The notes beneath the pieces were generated by a model. It searched no databases. It was not told the origin of the DNA and saw only the letters and a program-made list of their open reading frames with translations. A stretch of DNA of 64,000 nucleotides from Oenanthe sinensis (lineage: Eukaryota; Streptophyta; Magnoliopsida; Apiales; Apiaceae). The DNA lies in contig CM053802.1 in the NCBI GenBank assembly GCA_028671895.1, forward strand, positions 17,739,631 to 17,803,630, given 5' to 3'. Both the position numbers and the translations under genes were made by a program. The stretch's first letter is position 1; each line of letters starts with the position of its first letter. This document shows positions 1-11,028 of this stretch, one piece after another.

Positions 1-3000
1 CCAAATGTATTCATCTCAACCAAACACAATATAAATTCCAGGATTGATCATACACAAGTTATGAAGTTACTTATAGAGCATTAGACATATCAGTAATATC
101 CTATTTAATTCTTATCAAAATTAGCAGACTTCATGTGTCACAAACTTCATGCGTTAATCTTATATTCTAAAGGTGAAGAAGCAACAATAATCGGCTGGCT
201 TCACGGGTTTACCAAATTCTTCTGCGCATTGAGTCTACAACGAGAACATAAATGATTCTTGCGGTGGCTGAAAGTTTAAATAAGTGACAAAGAGGCTTTC
301 CCAGGACTTGCATGAAGCATGGTTAGCTTGATGCCTTGATCCAGTTTATATCAACTCGGTGGAATTTAGCTTAACACCTCACTGAATTCGAGAAACTGCC
401 TAGCATGGCTTGGTAAATGGTAAGGTCTGTGCGTCCTACATCCCACAGCTAAGGCATGACTACAAAAATAAGTACCGTATCTACAAGAGTATTGGCAATG
501 TGTCTGTGCTCTAAAGGACTTGCATTGTGTGTACAGATGTAATTTGATGTAGTATCTGTTTCTTAATGCTATATAGTATATACATGTCATGTTGTTACAT
601 GTTTCCTTGTACTTCCTTGTATCCTCTCACCAAAGGAAGGACGAAGAATGGCATGATGTTATATACTGACTTCTCTCGTATTTAAAAAAAATTCAATATA
701 AAGTTTTTGGATTTTTTTACTGATTTCCCTCTAGCTCCCCTCAGTTACATAATTGTGTTCTAAATATGTCCAAATATATATCATATGCGATAAGGATTTA
801 TTATTAATCCAGTATATGCCAACATATGATAAAATTAGTACTGAATACTCGATTTTTTCAGGAAAAACCATTGATTGAGAGCAGATCTGAAGCCTGATGA
901 CACAAGGCTGATAGTTCACATATATAGTTAGATTCAAGTCCATCACAAGTCTGTGAAACGCAACGAAAATTCAGAACTAATAAAGCAGCAGGATGTGCAC
1001 CAAAGCAGTAAAATGCTGTTAAAGAAAGCAACGGAAAAAAGAAATGTAAATGTGTCAGATTAACAAAGGAGGAGCGACAATGGGATAAAAAAATAATTCA
1101 AAATATCAACTCTGCACCTTTGAAAAAGCAAGCATGAAGTATGCAAGAGAAGTTTAAACAACTAAAGTGAAAAAAGAGATGCTGGACAGAAATCTGGAAA
1201 GTAAACTTGCTACAGAATTACTGCAGAACACTTAAACCTCCTTCCCGATTTTCAGCTCATTTTTACTGCAAATTTGCAGCACTAGTACAACATGGAGAAG
1301 GCTTGATCCGATACGATTATACGAATCAGAAAAATAGAAAAACAAAGAAGTGAAAAAACAGAAGAGAGGAATATGCTGTGCCTGGAGCAAGGAAAAATCT
1401 GGAAACAAAGTTGCACCAAGTAGTAGGTCCGTGTGAACTGTGATGATGAAAAAAATACAGCATGAAGGAATCACAACATTGATGATGTAAAAAGAAAAAG
1501 AAAGCGAAGTATCCGCAGTAAAGAAGTTAAACACAAAACTACCTGCAATCTTTACATTATGTGACCATATCTACGCATGTATATTGTTACATGTATGAGA
1601 GTGAAGATTGAAGTTACTTTCTTAAATACCAAGCCAGGCAGCTATATTAATCGTGTATGTATGCTAAAGTTACTGACTAAATACACGTCAGGCTGCTGCA
1701 CTTAATCGTGTATGTATGCCACAAATTGCTATGTGAATACAAGTTATGTGATACCATGTAAGCGGAGCCAAGCGAGTCACAAAATTTGGTGTCGTAATAT
1801 ACACTAGCAGAATAATTGCAAAGAAAAATGCAAGAAATACACTGAAAGAAGAAGCCGCGGAAAAAATCACAAAACATGAAATTTTAGCGGATGCAACTCA
1901 ATGCAATCTATGTGTGGGCTCAAACATGAACAAAAATAAGATAAATTTTCTTTTTCTTGCACTTTTTAATGTTATATGGCATGCATATTTTAAAACTTTA
2001 TGCTGACATAAAATGCATATTACATGACATGCATCAAAAATATATCTTAAAATGCATAAAATTTTGGACCATCCCTTGGGGACAAAAAATTTATCAATAC
2101 TTTTTTGACCATCCCTTGGCTTATATGTAATTTTTGTTACTAAAAACTATAAGGCCCAAATATGTTATGGCTAACATAAGGTGTATGCATGGCCTAGTCA
2201 ATACCAAAAGAAAACCTGATCGCTCGATCATGGGAAAAACCAAAGCCATTTGCATATATAAAATAATATAGCATAAATTGATGCAAATATCAACAAGTAT
2301 TCGAGGTGTCACCGATTCACATACTGTTTAATCGGGTACACTTAATTTCTAGAGAGCAAATTAAGAATTGCAAAGGCTCGCTTATCGAGGTAAAAGACTA
2401 TAATAAGCATTCACAGAAGGGGACCTCCAATAAATACTTGGGACATGTTGGTCCGAGATATATATCTGATCCTTAACGGGCATTGGCCCATATCAAAATA
2501 AGCTCAGTGGGTCATTAAATCCTAACTCACAAGAAACCTGATAATGGGAAGTACTATATACTAGATAACTCACTACAAATAGGTTACTTACTCCTAAATA
2601 TATAGACCTAAATAGAATTCTATAAAAAAAATACAAAGAAGGTAATGGTTCCTAATAAAACTACGTAAACTTGATTATCTATATATAGAGATACGTAGGC
2701 AACTTGAGAGGGATCCAAACCCCGATATTCTAGAGTCTCTCGTAGAATAGATTCTCAAGCTCAGTCTAAAAATCCCTAAAACCTTAATCTCCTCCATCAA
2801 TGGTCATGAATATTTGTTCTTTACCTTATGTATCTCTATATGAATACCCGAATAATTATGATATTTTGATGTCTCATTCGTTACGAAAATTGGCATCAAT
2901 AGCTATAATATTCCCAGAGTACAATCACAACGATAAGAATTATATATATCATAGCAGTATATGGCGATTTTTTTGAAATAAATAAAAAAACGGACTTAAG

Positions 3001-3009
3001 ATAACATAC
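1..3009. other. non-coding stretch, no gene recognised
   Basis: AT-rich DNA with only short open frames that match nothing I know. An 18-bp direct repeat beginning TTAATCGTG occurs at 1647-1664 and 1702-1719, and GACCATCCCTTGG occurs twice near 2068 and 2107. Positions 180-480 are somewhat less AT-rich and could be a transcript end, but I see no reading frame to support that. The missing downstream exons of the ZNHIT2-like gene at 3010-4029 would be expected on the minus strand here; I looked for them and did not find them. Confidence 0.6.
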
Positions 3010-4029
3010 CCTCCCCGCTTGTGCTATCCACTAGCTCATCTGTGGTATCCATCTCTTGTTCTTGTGAATGAAACCGTTGGAGTATCTCCATCATTTTCCG
3101 TTTAGTTGCATCATTAGATTCCAATTGTCGGAGCTCCTCCACTACATTATCTTTCATAAAAGATTCAGTGCAAGATCGACTATGAGACTGCAACAACAAT
3201 GCAAGACCATTAATCAAGTTAATCAGAATAAAGTAAACACACAATAGCAAAAAGTCCACATATATATATAGGTCATTGCTCCATAAAGAACACTCTTATA
3301 TAAAGAACAAAATTTATATAAAGAACAAAAAAGAACACTTTAGAATCTTACATAAAAACTCATTTAGATTCTAAGTTTAACATCAATTATGTTTTTTATG
3401 AATAAAAATAGAACCTAACATGAGATTAACAAAAAATCATAACATGATTATGTGTAAATTTCATTTTTACAATATATATATAAGATTCTATGTGAGATTC
3501 TGTAACATTTGATTTTTAAAATTTAGATGAGATTCGATATTATATTCTATATGTTAGAATTTATTGTAGTTCAATTTTGTGATTCTAATGTTAACAAACC
3601 ATTTCTAATAAAAAAATAAGTATTTTGATGGTGTTCTTCCGTGTTTTTTATATAAGAGTGTTCTTTATGGAGTGCAATTATATATATATATATATAAATG
3701 GGGAGCCAGAGAATTCAGGGAAAGTGCTGGTAATAAAACATTTAATAAAATTTCAATATTATCAAAAACAAATAACACAAGTAATATCACGAAAACTACT
3801 AACCTTGTAGCAATGAAGAGAGCAATACTTGGTGTTGCATCGTGGACAAGTATACTGCGAAAACTGCTTTTGACATCTGCATATAAAGAAAAACAAACTA
3901 GGAATCGAGGCAGCAGTAATAGAAACTAGAAATAAAATAAAAAACCGAAAAAGTGAAGGTTGGAACGTACACACGACAGATAATACGTGAAGAAGGATTC
4001 AACAAGGACGTACTAGTAGTTTCTGACAT
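3010..4029 (-). CDS. HIT-type zinc-finger protein (ZNHIT2-like), 5' exons only
   Basis: Three coding exons join in phase on the minus strand: 4029-3971, 3876-3804 and 3187-3010. They encode 103 residues plus one base. The start MSETTSTSLLNPSS is followed by a zf-HIT finger at about residues 18-45, with CRVC, YTCPRCN, YCSLHCYK and then SHSRSCTESF. A stretch VVEELRQLE...RKMMEILQRFH follows, as in plant ZNHIT2-type proteins. ZNHIT2 relatives act as adaptors in R2TP/HSP90-assisted assembly of U5 snRNP and box C/D snoRNPs in animals and yeast; the plant role is inferred. A 5'UTR intron (4044-4298) with good splice sites precedes the ATG. The family is normally about 400 residues, so most of the protein is missing. 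I found no further exons down to position 1: either intron 3 exceeds 3 kb or the gene is broken. Confidence 0.8.
3273..3680. mobile_element. MITE in intron 2 of the ZNHIT2-like gene
   Basis: About 0.4 kb bounded by inverted ends. The left end reads CTCCATAAAGAACACTC from 3279 and the right end reads its exact complement, finishing at 3672. The perfect match continues through about 26 bp on each side. The inside is AT-rich and non-coding. The class and target-site duplication are unclear. Confidence 0.65.
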
Positions 4030-4043
4030 TACTAAATCTTCTT

Positions 4044-4298
4044 CTAATGAAAGTTAACCCCAGAAAAACAAAAAAGGTTTAGCCGCCGCTGCTGCAACAT
4101 AGATAGAGGGACTGGTACTCAATTCTCAGCAAAATTAAAAAGCAATCAAATACACAGATATGAAAAAGAGCTCAACTATATACACTACTAAAAAATATGT
4201 AAGCAGATACACATTTCCAAACACTAATTGCAATTTAGCTTGACTAATTTTCATGACTTTTTTATTCAATGCAAACAAGAGGTTAGGGCTCGCCATAC
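4044..4298 (-). other. 5'UTR intron of the ZNHIT2-like gene
   Basis: On the minus strand a CAG/GTATGG donor lies at 4299/4298 and a TTTCATTAG acceptor ends at 4044, just upstream of the ATG at 4029. The leader exon (about 4300-4400) is less AT-rich than its surroundings. This suggests the promoter and leader of the gene are preserved. Confidence 0.55.
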
Positions 4299-4640
4299 CT
4301 GAGATTGAATCAAACTGATGTTGCTGATTCGGGCTCTAGGCTTTCTTAGGGTAAAATTAGGGCTCTCGGGGGCTTGCAGCTTGGGTAGCAGAGAATTGCA
4401 AATTTTTTGCCCAGGCATAAGGGTAACATTTGGTGGATAAATTTTTTCTCGTAATTTTTTAAAAAAAAAAACAAATCTCGTAAATGGTGTTTTAGTCGTC
4501 GGATTAGTTTCCGATAATTAGGATTTAAAAAATATATAGGGACGAGTTATTGTTAATAATCGGATCAAATGAACCGTTGTTAATAATAACGGTTCGTAAA
4601 GAGATGAGAAACGGTTCGACACTATTTTCTAAAAAAATTA

Positions 4641-4832
4641 TCTATTAAGAGGAGTTGATCCGAGAGTTAGGAAACTATTTGTAACAAAATATTTATCAAG
4701 CAAATGATTGTTTTAAATCGGTCCTTTTTTAAATAATTATCTATTAAGAGGAGTTGATCTGAGAGTTAGGAAACTATTTGTAACAAAATATTTATCAAGC
4801 AAATGATTGTTTTAAATCGGTCCTTTTTCAAA
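4641..4832. repeat. tandem duplication, unit of about 100 bp
   Basis: Two nearly identical copies start CTATTAAGAGGAGTTGATC at about 4641 and 4741. Both run through AATCGGTCC and differ at only a few positions, implying a recent duplication. The surrounding 4430-5893 is AT-rich and shows no gene. Confidence 0.85.
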
Positions 4833-5893
4833 TTGATAAAAGTTATATAAAATACAAGTTTATAACTTATACGAAATACGAGATAAATAATATTTAAGTA
4901 AATTAATTTTTTTATTATATTTTTACTAATATTTAATATAAATTTTAATTGATATTTTTAAATCATGATTAAATATCCCGGATTTTTAAAATCTAAAAAA
5001 ATACAACATAATCAAGATTGAATACAACCCCCAAGATTTTGCATATTTTGTAAGATCATAAATTTAATTTTTTAAGAAATCTCATTCTTGTTTTCTCCGT
5101 TAATTACTCCAAGTTTAATACAAGAAAGTCTTGTCATCAATTAGATTATTTTACTTTGATATCTAGTTTTTTTAGTTTCTATTGATAAATTTTTTACGAC
5201 TCCGTATAACTGTCGTCCATCTGTTTCTTCTATGATCAGTCGAAAGCAAAAGAAAAAATTTATAACAATTTTAAGCTTGTGCATTCGTCTCGTTACTGAA
5301 GGTGAGTAATTATATAACTATTTATCTTTTTTGTTCAACCTTTATTAAATCAGTATATAATTTGTGGCTAAAACTCAAATATCGAATTGAAATTTTTTGA
5401 TGACATATTAATTCATATTTTGTAAAAAAAATCTTGAAATAATTCTATTCGTGATTTTTCAATTCTCATGTGAAGTTGGCCACATAAATTATATAATTTA
5501 TGTCTTGTTTCGATAGTGGATGTGATGGTATGCTAAATCATTCAACATTTGTTTTTCTTTTAAATTTTTGTTTTTATTGAATATAATAATATATACGAGA
5601 AACATTAAATTGTACACTTATATGATATATAACATTTGGTAGATTACTCTTACCATAAACAAAATGCTTATAATTGTTGTTATATCTAGTAAGATGGCAT
5701 GGTGATACTTATGATTTATGGTAATGATCTATATCTTATAATAATTGTTATTACTTGTATATATGTCTCTAGTGGTAAGATGCTTCTCACTTTTCGGTAC
5801 CCAAAATAGTGGGTTTCAGAAGGTATCATGATTTAAGTAATTATACCCAACCTTACTACTAAAATTCCCTACTTATATCACACATTTTAGTAC

Positions 5894-6498
5894 GGGAAAA
5901 TCAATTCATACGTCCTTGAACTATCCTGATTTTATTGTCTAGGTCCTGAATAAAAGATTCCACATTTCAGTCCTTTAACTTTTAAATAATTTAGCTCAGG
6001 TACTTCCGTTAAAAAAAACACTAACGGACGTTAGAATCTTACTTATGTGGCTAGTTCTTTTACATGTCATATATGATTTGGACAAATCATGGCAAAAAAT
6101 AATTGATTGAAATTATACATGTTATTATATATTAAAAAATAAATGTAAACATATGAGTTATATTGTTATGGAGACTAAAAATCAATTTGGCGATTAAAAT
6201 TAATTTAGGGATTCTTAATTAATCGTGAATCTCTGAGACTCAAAATTATGTCAACGATTTTGTTCTCTTTAATTTGTAGTTGTAAATAAAATTAGTATTT
6301 GTAATTTGGGGATGAGATTAATAGTTATAGGAGTGGTGTAAATAGAATCAGGGTTTGTGATTATGAATGAATGTTTAATTATGTGAGTTTATGGGTATAT
6401 GTATAGTTGGATTGAGTGACGAGAAAGAAGGGAGACGATGAGATGGAATGGAGGAGGATGACGATGGTGCCACCATTTAATCCGTCCGACAGCGAACA

Positions 6499-6533
<35 letters not shown>

Positions 6534-7014
6534 TATGTGTTTGTTATATTATTTTTATGTTTTGAAATTCTCGAACTTGTATTTGATTTGGGGAAGAAAA
6601 CTAGAGGAAATTGGTGGGTAAGTAATTGGAAAATGAAAAGCAGGGTGTGGCCGATAAAATCACCTGATTCTGGCGACCTGGTGGTAGGTGATTAGATGAA
6701 GAAGAAGGAGATTGGGTGTTTGTATATATAAGGGATATAAATGTGTATATGGATATGTGTGTGTGAAATATTAAATTAAAAATATTAAAGTAATAACAAA
6801 GGTTAATTTTTTTACAATAATATGTTAAGTCAGAAATGAGTTGTAAGAACATATACCACTTCATCAAGATTTTAACGTCCGTTGGATTTTTTTTAATGAA
6901 AGGACCTGAACTAAATAATTCAAAAGTTAAATACCTCGAAATGTGAAATTTTTTGTTCAGGAACCTAGACAATAAAACTGAAATAGTTTAGAAATGTATC
7001 AATTGATTTTTCCC
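5894..7014. mobile_element. Mutator-like element (non-autonomous), 1.12 kb, long TIRs
   Basis: The ends are inverted repeats of about 160 bp. The left end begins GGGAAAATCAATTCATAC and the right end, read in reverse, begins GGGAAAAATCAATTGATAC. Both continue through matching blocks such as TTTTATTGTCTAGG and the ACGGACGTTA region. The flanks are ATTTTAGTAC (5884-5893) and ATTTTATTAC (7015-7024), a 10-bp target-site duplication with one mismatch, typical in length of Mutator-like elements. No transposase frame is visible inside; short frames over the (GT)n/(TA)n tract near 6498 are not genes. Confidence 0.8.
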
Positions 7015-7319
7015 ATTTTATTACTTATAACTTCGTCCACACTTTGCTTTGTTTAAATGATGATGTACTTATTATTAAAATATCTGTTTACCATTGTTTA
7101 TACTTTCTGGATTAATGTTTGCTTGCTTTTTGCTTGTTGCTTGTTACACTTAATTTGAACAAATCATGTATCATAGAGTTTGGGATTAACATATTAAATA
7201 TTTAAAACTACTTACTATCACATGTTAAGTATCTTTTCTACTCACCTTATCTCATTTAACCTTTCTATTAGATTTTTTTTGAAACATCCCAACAATAATA
7301 GATTAATATAGCGGTACTT

Positions 7320-7885
7320 ATTAGGTTGTGTTCACTTGAATGAAATCAGATTTATACTTATATTTAAGAAGATTGTTTATAACTTTTATTCCTTCCTTCA
7401 TTTTTTTCTCGAGTAATTTAAACTAAAATTCTAACATGTCATTATTGAAAGGAATGTTCCATCATTCCTCATTTTCCCTACGATCTTTATTATAGAAAAT
7501 ATTTACTTGTGTTCTTCCCCACATACTTTCTCTCTCAAATTTTAATTTCATTCTCTCTCATATTCCATTCTCTCAAAATGGACACAATCTTAAGGTTGTG
7601 TTCACTTGAATGGAATGAAATTGAAAAGAATGGAATGATCTTTATATTTATGTTTAGGGAGATTGTTTACAATTTTTATTCCTTCATTAATTCCCTTTTT
7701 TTAGTTAGAACACACCATTTTTAAAGTAATGCTTCATTTCCCTCATTCCTCGTTTTCACTGCAATCTTCATTATAGAAAATTCTTACCCTCACATATTTG
7801 TTTACTATTCTTCCTTCCTTTTTTTTCTCCATACATTTTGTTCATATTTTTTCATTTTATTTCTGCATTCTATTCTCAAGTGCTC
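7320..7885. mobile_element. two head-to-tail copies of a GTTGTGTTCACTTG MITE
   Basis: Two related copies, about 7322-7591 and 7592-7885, each start GGTTGTGTTCACTTGAATG. They share internal blocks such as TTATAGAAAAT and CATTCCTC, and the first ends with a partial inverted match near CACAATCTT. Similar GGAATGGAATGAAAT-containing sequence recurs near 14095-14250, 19640-19790 and 30500-31030, so this is a dispersed family, probably hAT-related judging by the end sequence. Confidence 0.55.
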
Positions 7886-8503
7886 TAAGAAATTAAGATA
7901 TTAACACAAATCCCCGGTGGAAAGTTTATGGAAGAATTCCCTTAAATATAGTAGGTACACATATAGTTAATTTCACTTGTTAAAAATCCTTTGGAAGATT
8001 TCTAAATTCTAAAACCAGAATTGTGCATACTTTGTTAAAACGAACATAAATCGTAATAATGTCGAGTTAAAGTGCATTCGAAACCCAACAAATGGTATCT
8101 TTCTTAAAATTTTGTTAGGAAACTTGAGTTACATTAATCTTTAACAATTCTGTTCTCAAACAATTACTATAAATCTCATGCCCGACCCATTTATATTCAT
8201 GTGTACGTCTTATACCACCTCTCTATTCACCCCTGCACATACGTTACCTGACCATAACAATATAACTATACTTTGAACACAAGGCACCACACATAAATAT
8301 GCAATTTGGTGTGCATATTGAGAACCTCTAATAAATAAAACTAGACTATGGTGAATCGTAGAGGTCTGGTTGCCTTTTTTCCTCTTTTTTCTCCTCATAC
8401 ATCGTCTTGAATTTGAGTTGTAATTAGGTTGTTCATTTGGTTAATTATTGAAGTGATGTGTGTGTATATAATCTTTTTGAACTAATATTATGCATGATAG
8501 GTT

Positions 8504-9352
8504 ATGGATCACTCTGAACAAACCCCGAACCAACTGCAGCAAATTGATGATGGCGCAACACAAATACCATCTGCACCTGTATTGGCTACTAACAGTCTCG
8601 GAGCTCCAGTATCTCTGCCTATTATGCTTCCTCAAATATCCAGTTCTCATAACCGGCTTTCACGCCAACAAGCTCAGCATGTCAACAATCTGCAGCAGAA
8701 GCTTCGATTATTTTGGCAAACGCAAAAGCAGCAGGTGGAACAAACAACCAACTTCAAGAAATATAGTGTTCCACTTGCTCGAATCAGAAATATAATGAAA
8801 GCTGATGAAGATGTGCATATGATTGCAACAGAAACACCTATACTCTTCGCGAAAGCAGTTGAAATGTTCATCTTGGACATGACTTTACGTGCTTGGACTC
8901 ATACTGAGGAGCATAGGAGAAGAGTACTCCAAATAAGTGATATTGCTGCAGCAATTTCGGAAAGTGACATATTTGATTTTCTGGTGGATGTTATACCAAA
9001 AGACTTGCTGAAACCCTCAAATGCTACAATCCCACAGGTGGGATCATCTGCAATCACATATCCATATGTCCCTCAGCGCTATCATCAAGTTGGTCCTTCT
9101 GGAACAATAATATATGCTGGTGATCAGCAGCCTCGACCACATGTAGCTTTGTCTCAGCTTCCCCCACCGCTTGAGCCATTTATCAATTGGCGTCAGCAGC
9201 AGAACCGGGAGTCAGCTGTGCCTCTGGCCCCACAGCCACAGGAAATGCTACAGCAGCAGAACAACCAGGGGCCATCTGTGCCTCTGGACCCACAGCCTCA
9301 ACAAATGCCGCAGCATAACAACCAGGAGCAAGATGCTAATGAAGAGTTTTGA
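8504..9352 (+). CDS. nuclear transcription factor Y subunit C (NF-YC)
   Basis: An intronless 282-residue frame encoding the CCAAT-box factor subunit NF-YC, which pairs with NF-YB in the nucleus and recruits NF-YA or CO-like partners. The histone-fold core spans about residues 87-165. It contains SVPLARIRNIMKADEDV, the FAKAVEMFILDMTLRAW helix, HTEEHRRRVLQISDIAAAI and DIFDFLVDVIP, all diagnostic of NF-YC rather than NF-YB. Residues 1-80 are Q/P-rich. The tail from 173 is P/Q-rich and holds a duplicated block (SAVPLAPQPQEM and SVPLDPQPQQM). The start is at 8504, three bases after a likely acceptor (GATAG/GTT ATG), implying the 5'UTR intron common in this family. The core differs from canonical NF-YCs at several usually conserved positions (for example HTEEHRRR), so this may be a divergent paralogue. 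Confidence 0.93.
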   Translation: MDHSEQTPNQLQQIDDGATQIPSAPVLATNSLGAPVSLPIMLPQISSSHNRLSRQQAQHVNNLQQKLRLFWQTQKQQVEQTTNFKKYSVPLARIRNIMKADEDVHMIATETPILFAKAVEMFILDMTLRAWTHTEEHRRRVLQISDIAAAISESDIFDFLVDVIPKDLLKPSNATIPQVGSSAITYPYVPQRYHQVGPSGTIIYAGDQQPRPHVALSQLPPPLEPFINWRQQQNRESAVPLAPQPQEMLQQQNNQGPSVPLDPQPQQMPQHNNQEQDANEEF

Positions 9353-11028
9353 TCCGATCACTTGGCGGTTCAAAACTCTTCATTATCAAGAGTTTGTTGC
9401 GGGTGATACATTCTGCACCTGCTGTTGATTTTTCTATTTAGTACTAAAGGAGTGTTTTCAAGTTTTGTTTCATGGTGGCAGTTTGCATCAACAATGATCC
9501 CGTTTCCGTTTATTATCCATTACTCATCTGATATCATGACTTGTTTAAAATTAAAATCAAACTATTTCTATTATCAGTTTCTTGTTTCTATTATAATCTT
9601 TGATTTTAATGTTATATTTTGTAGTTTTCATAAAATTAATATTGTCTACTTATTTATTTCATTTATAATCTTTAATTTTTAATGTTATATTTTGTAGTTT
9701 TTATTGAATTACTATCATCTAGTTATTGTCTGTTGTGATTTTTTCATGCCTATGATTTGTGTTGTGAATTGAATTATTTATAATTCGAACAATTTATTAA
9801 TTGGTTATTTGTTTTGATAATTGAATATAATACGATCATTTCAGACTTATATTAATGTAATAATTTTGGATTTCGTAGTGTATTTTTAATCATAGGAACT
9901 TTTCTATCTCTAAATCAAATTAAGGCTCCGTTTGTGATTGCTGTTTAAAATTATTGTGCCGTAGAAAAAAGTAGAAAAAATACAGGTGGAAAAAGTGTTG
10001 TTACAAAATCATATGATTGTTTGTTAACTTTTTTTAATGAGAAAAATGTTCCTAAGGATGACCTCAGGGAACATACCTAAGGTTATAAGGAGTTTGTATG
10101 TAAATACTAATGGCAATTTTGTTATTTTAAAGTTTACCTCTTGTAATTACAAATATGCCCTTGTGCATTAGTATGAAAATTTCTTTTAACCTCAGGTAGT
10201 TACCTAAGGTCACCCTCAGGAATATGAAGCCCTTTTTTAATTTTCTTACATTTTAAGATATAATATAAAAAAAATAATAATATTTTTGGGATGGTTTGAT
10301 AGTGAAACATGTAGTTAATTTCTATAAAATTTAAAAAAACAACATTTTTCGAAAGATACGAGAGAACCTTCTTTCTCTAAAAACAATTTTTTTGACTAAA
10401 AACACTTTTTCATAAAATTGTTTTTAAAATTTTACCAAAACACTTTTTTACTTGTTTTTCAAAGCAGACTCTAACAATATGATTGAATTCAAGTTGGGTT
10501 TGAATCAGATCATTTCATTTTACTTCACTTCCCTTGAACCCTCTACTGCCATCGGTTAAGTTAAAATGTTTAAAATTTGACGTGCAATTAAACATGTTAG
10601 TTTTAAAATTTAATAAACTATATGTACCATGATATTGGAGAGAGGTGTACAACATTATTTTGCCTATCATGTCCAAAATTGTTAAAATGCATAATTTTTT
10701 CTTTTTTTTGCAGTATATAAGTAATAATCTAAATGAAATTTCATCAATGTGCATAATAATATACAAGACGCATGAACCACGGTGCATAATAAAATACAAG
10801 ACAACTTGAACCATTCATCTTATCATTCAGATCAATTTCAGATGGCAAGTATTATGTCAAATCCAATTGCTCAGGCAATTCATTCCGGGTCATGTTTAAC
10901 AGAACTCTCTGTATTATTTATTTAAACTAGCACTACTAGCTCCACTCCGGTTTACATTCCTACTGGTCGAGCCCAGTTAATTTGACAGCAAAAAGGATGC
11001 ACACGAGAAAACAATGAAAACCCTAAAC
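9353..11028. other. NF-YC / PGK intergenic (convergent 3' ends)
   Basis: AT-rich sequence between two convergent genes. It holds the 3' regions of NF-YC and PGK and a small MITE at 10046-10225. No coding sequence is recognised. Confidence 0.6.
10046..10225. mobile_element. 180-bp MITE
   Basis: The ends are inverted. The left reads ATGTTCCTAAGGATGACCTC and the right, reversed, reads ATATTCCTGAGGGTGACCTT. Both are followed by an AGG(T/G)AACxTACCT(A/G)AGG block. It is too short to code. Confidence 0.65.
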
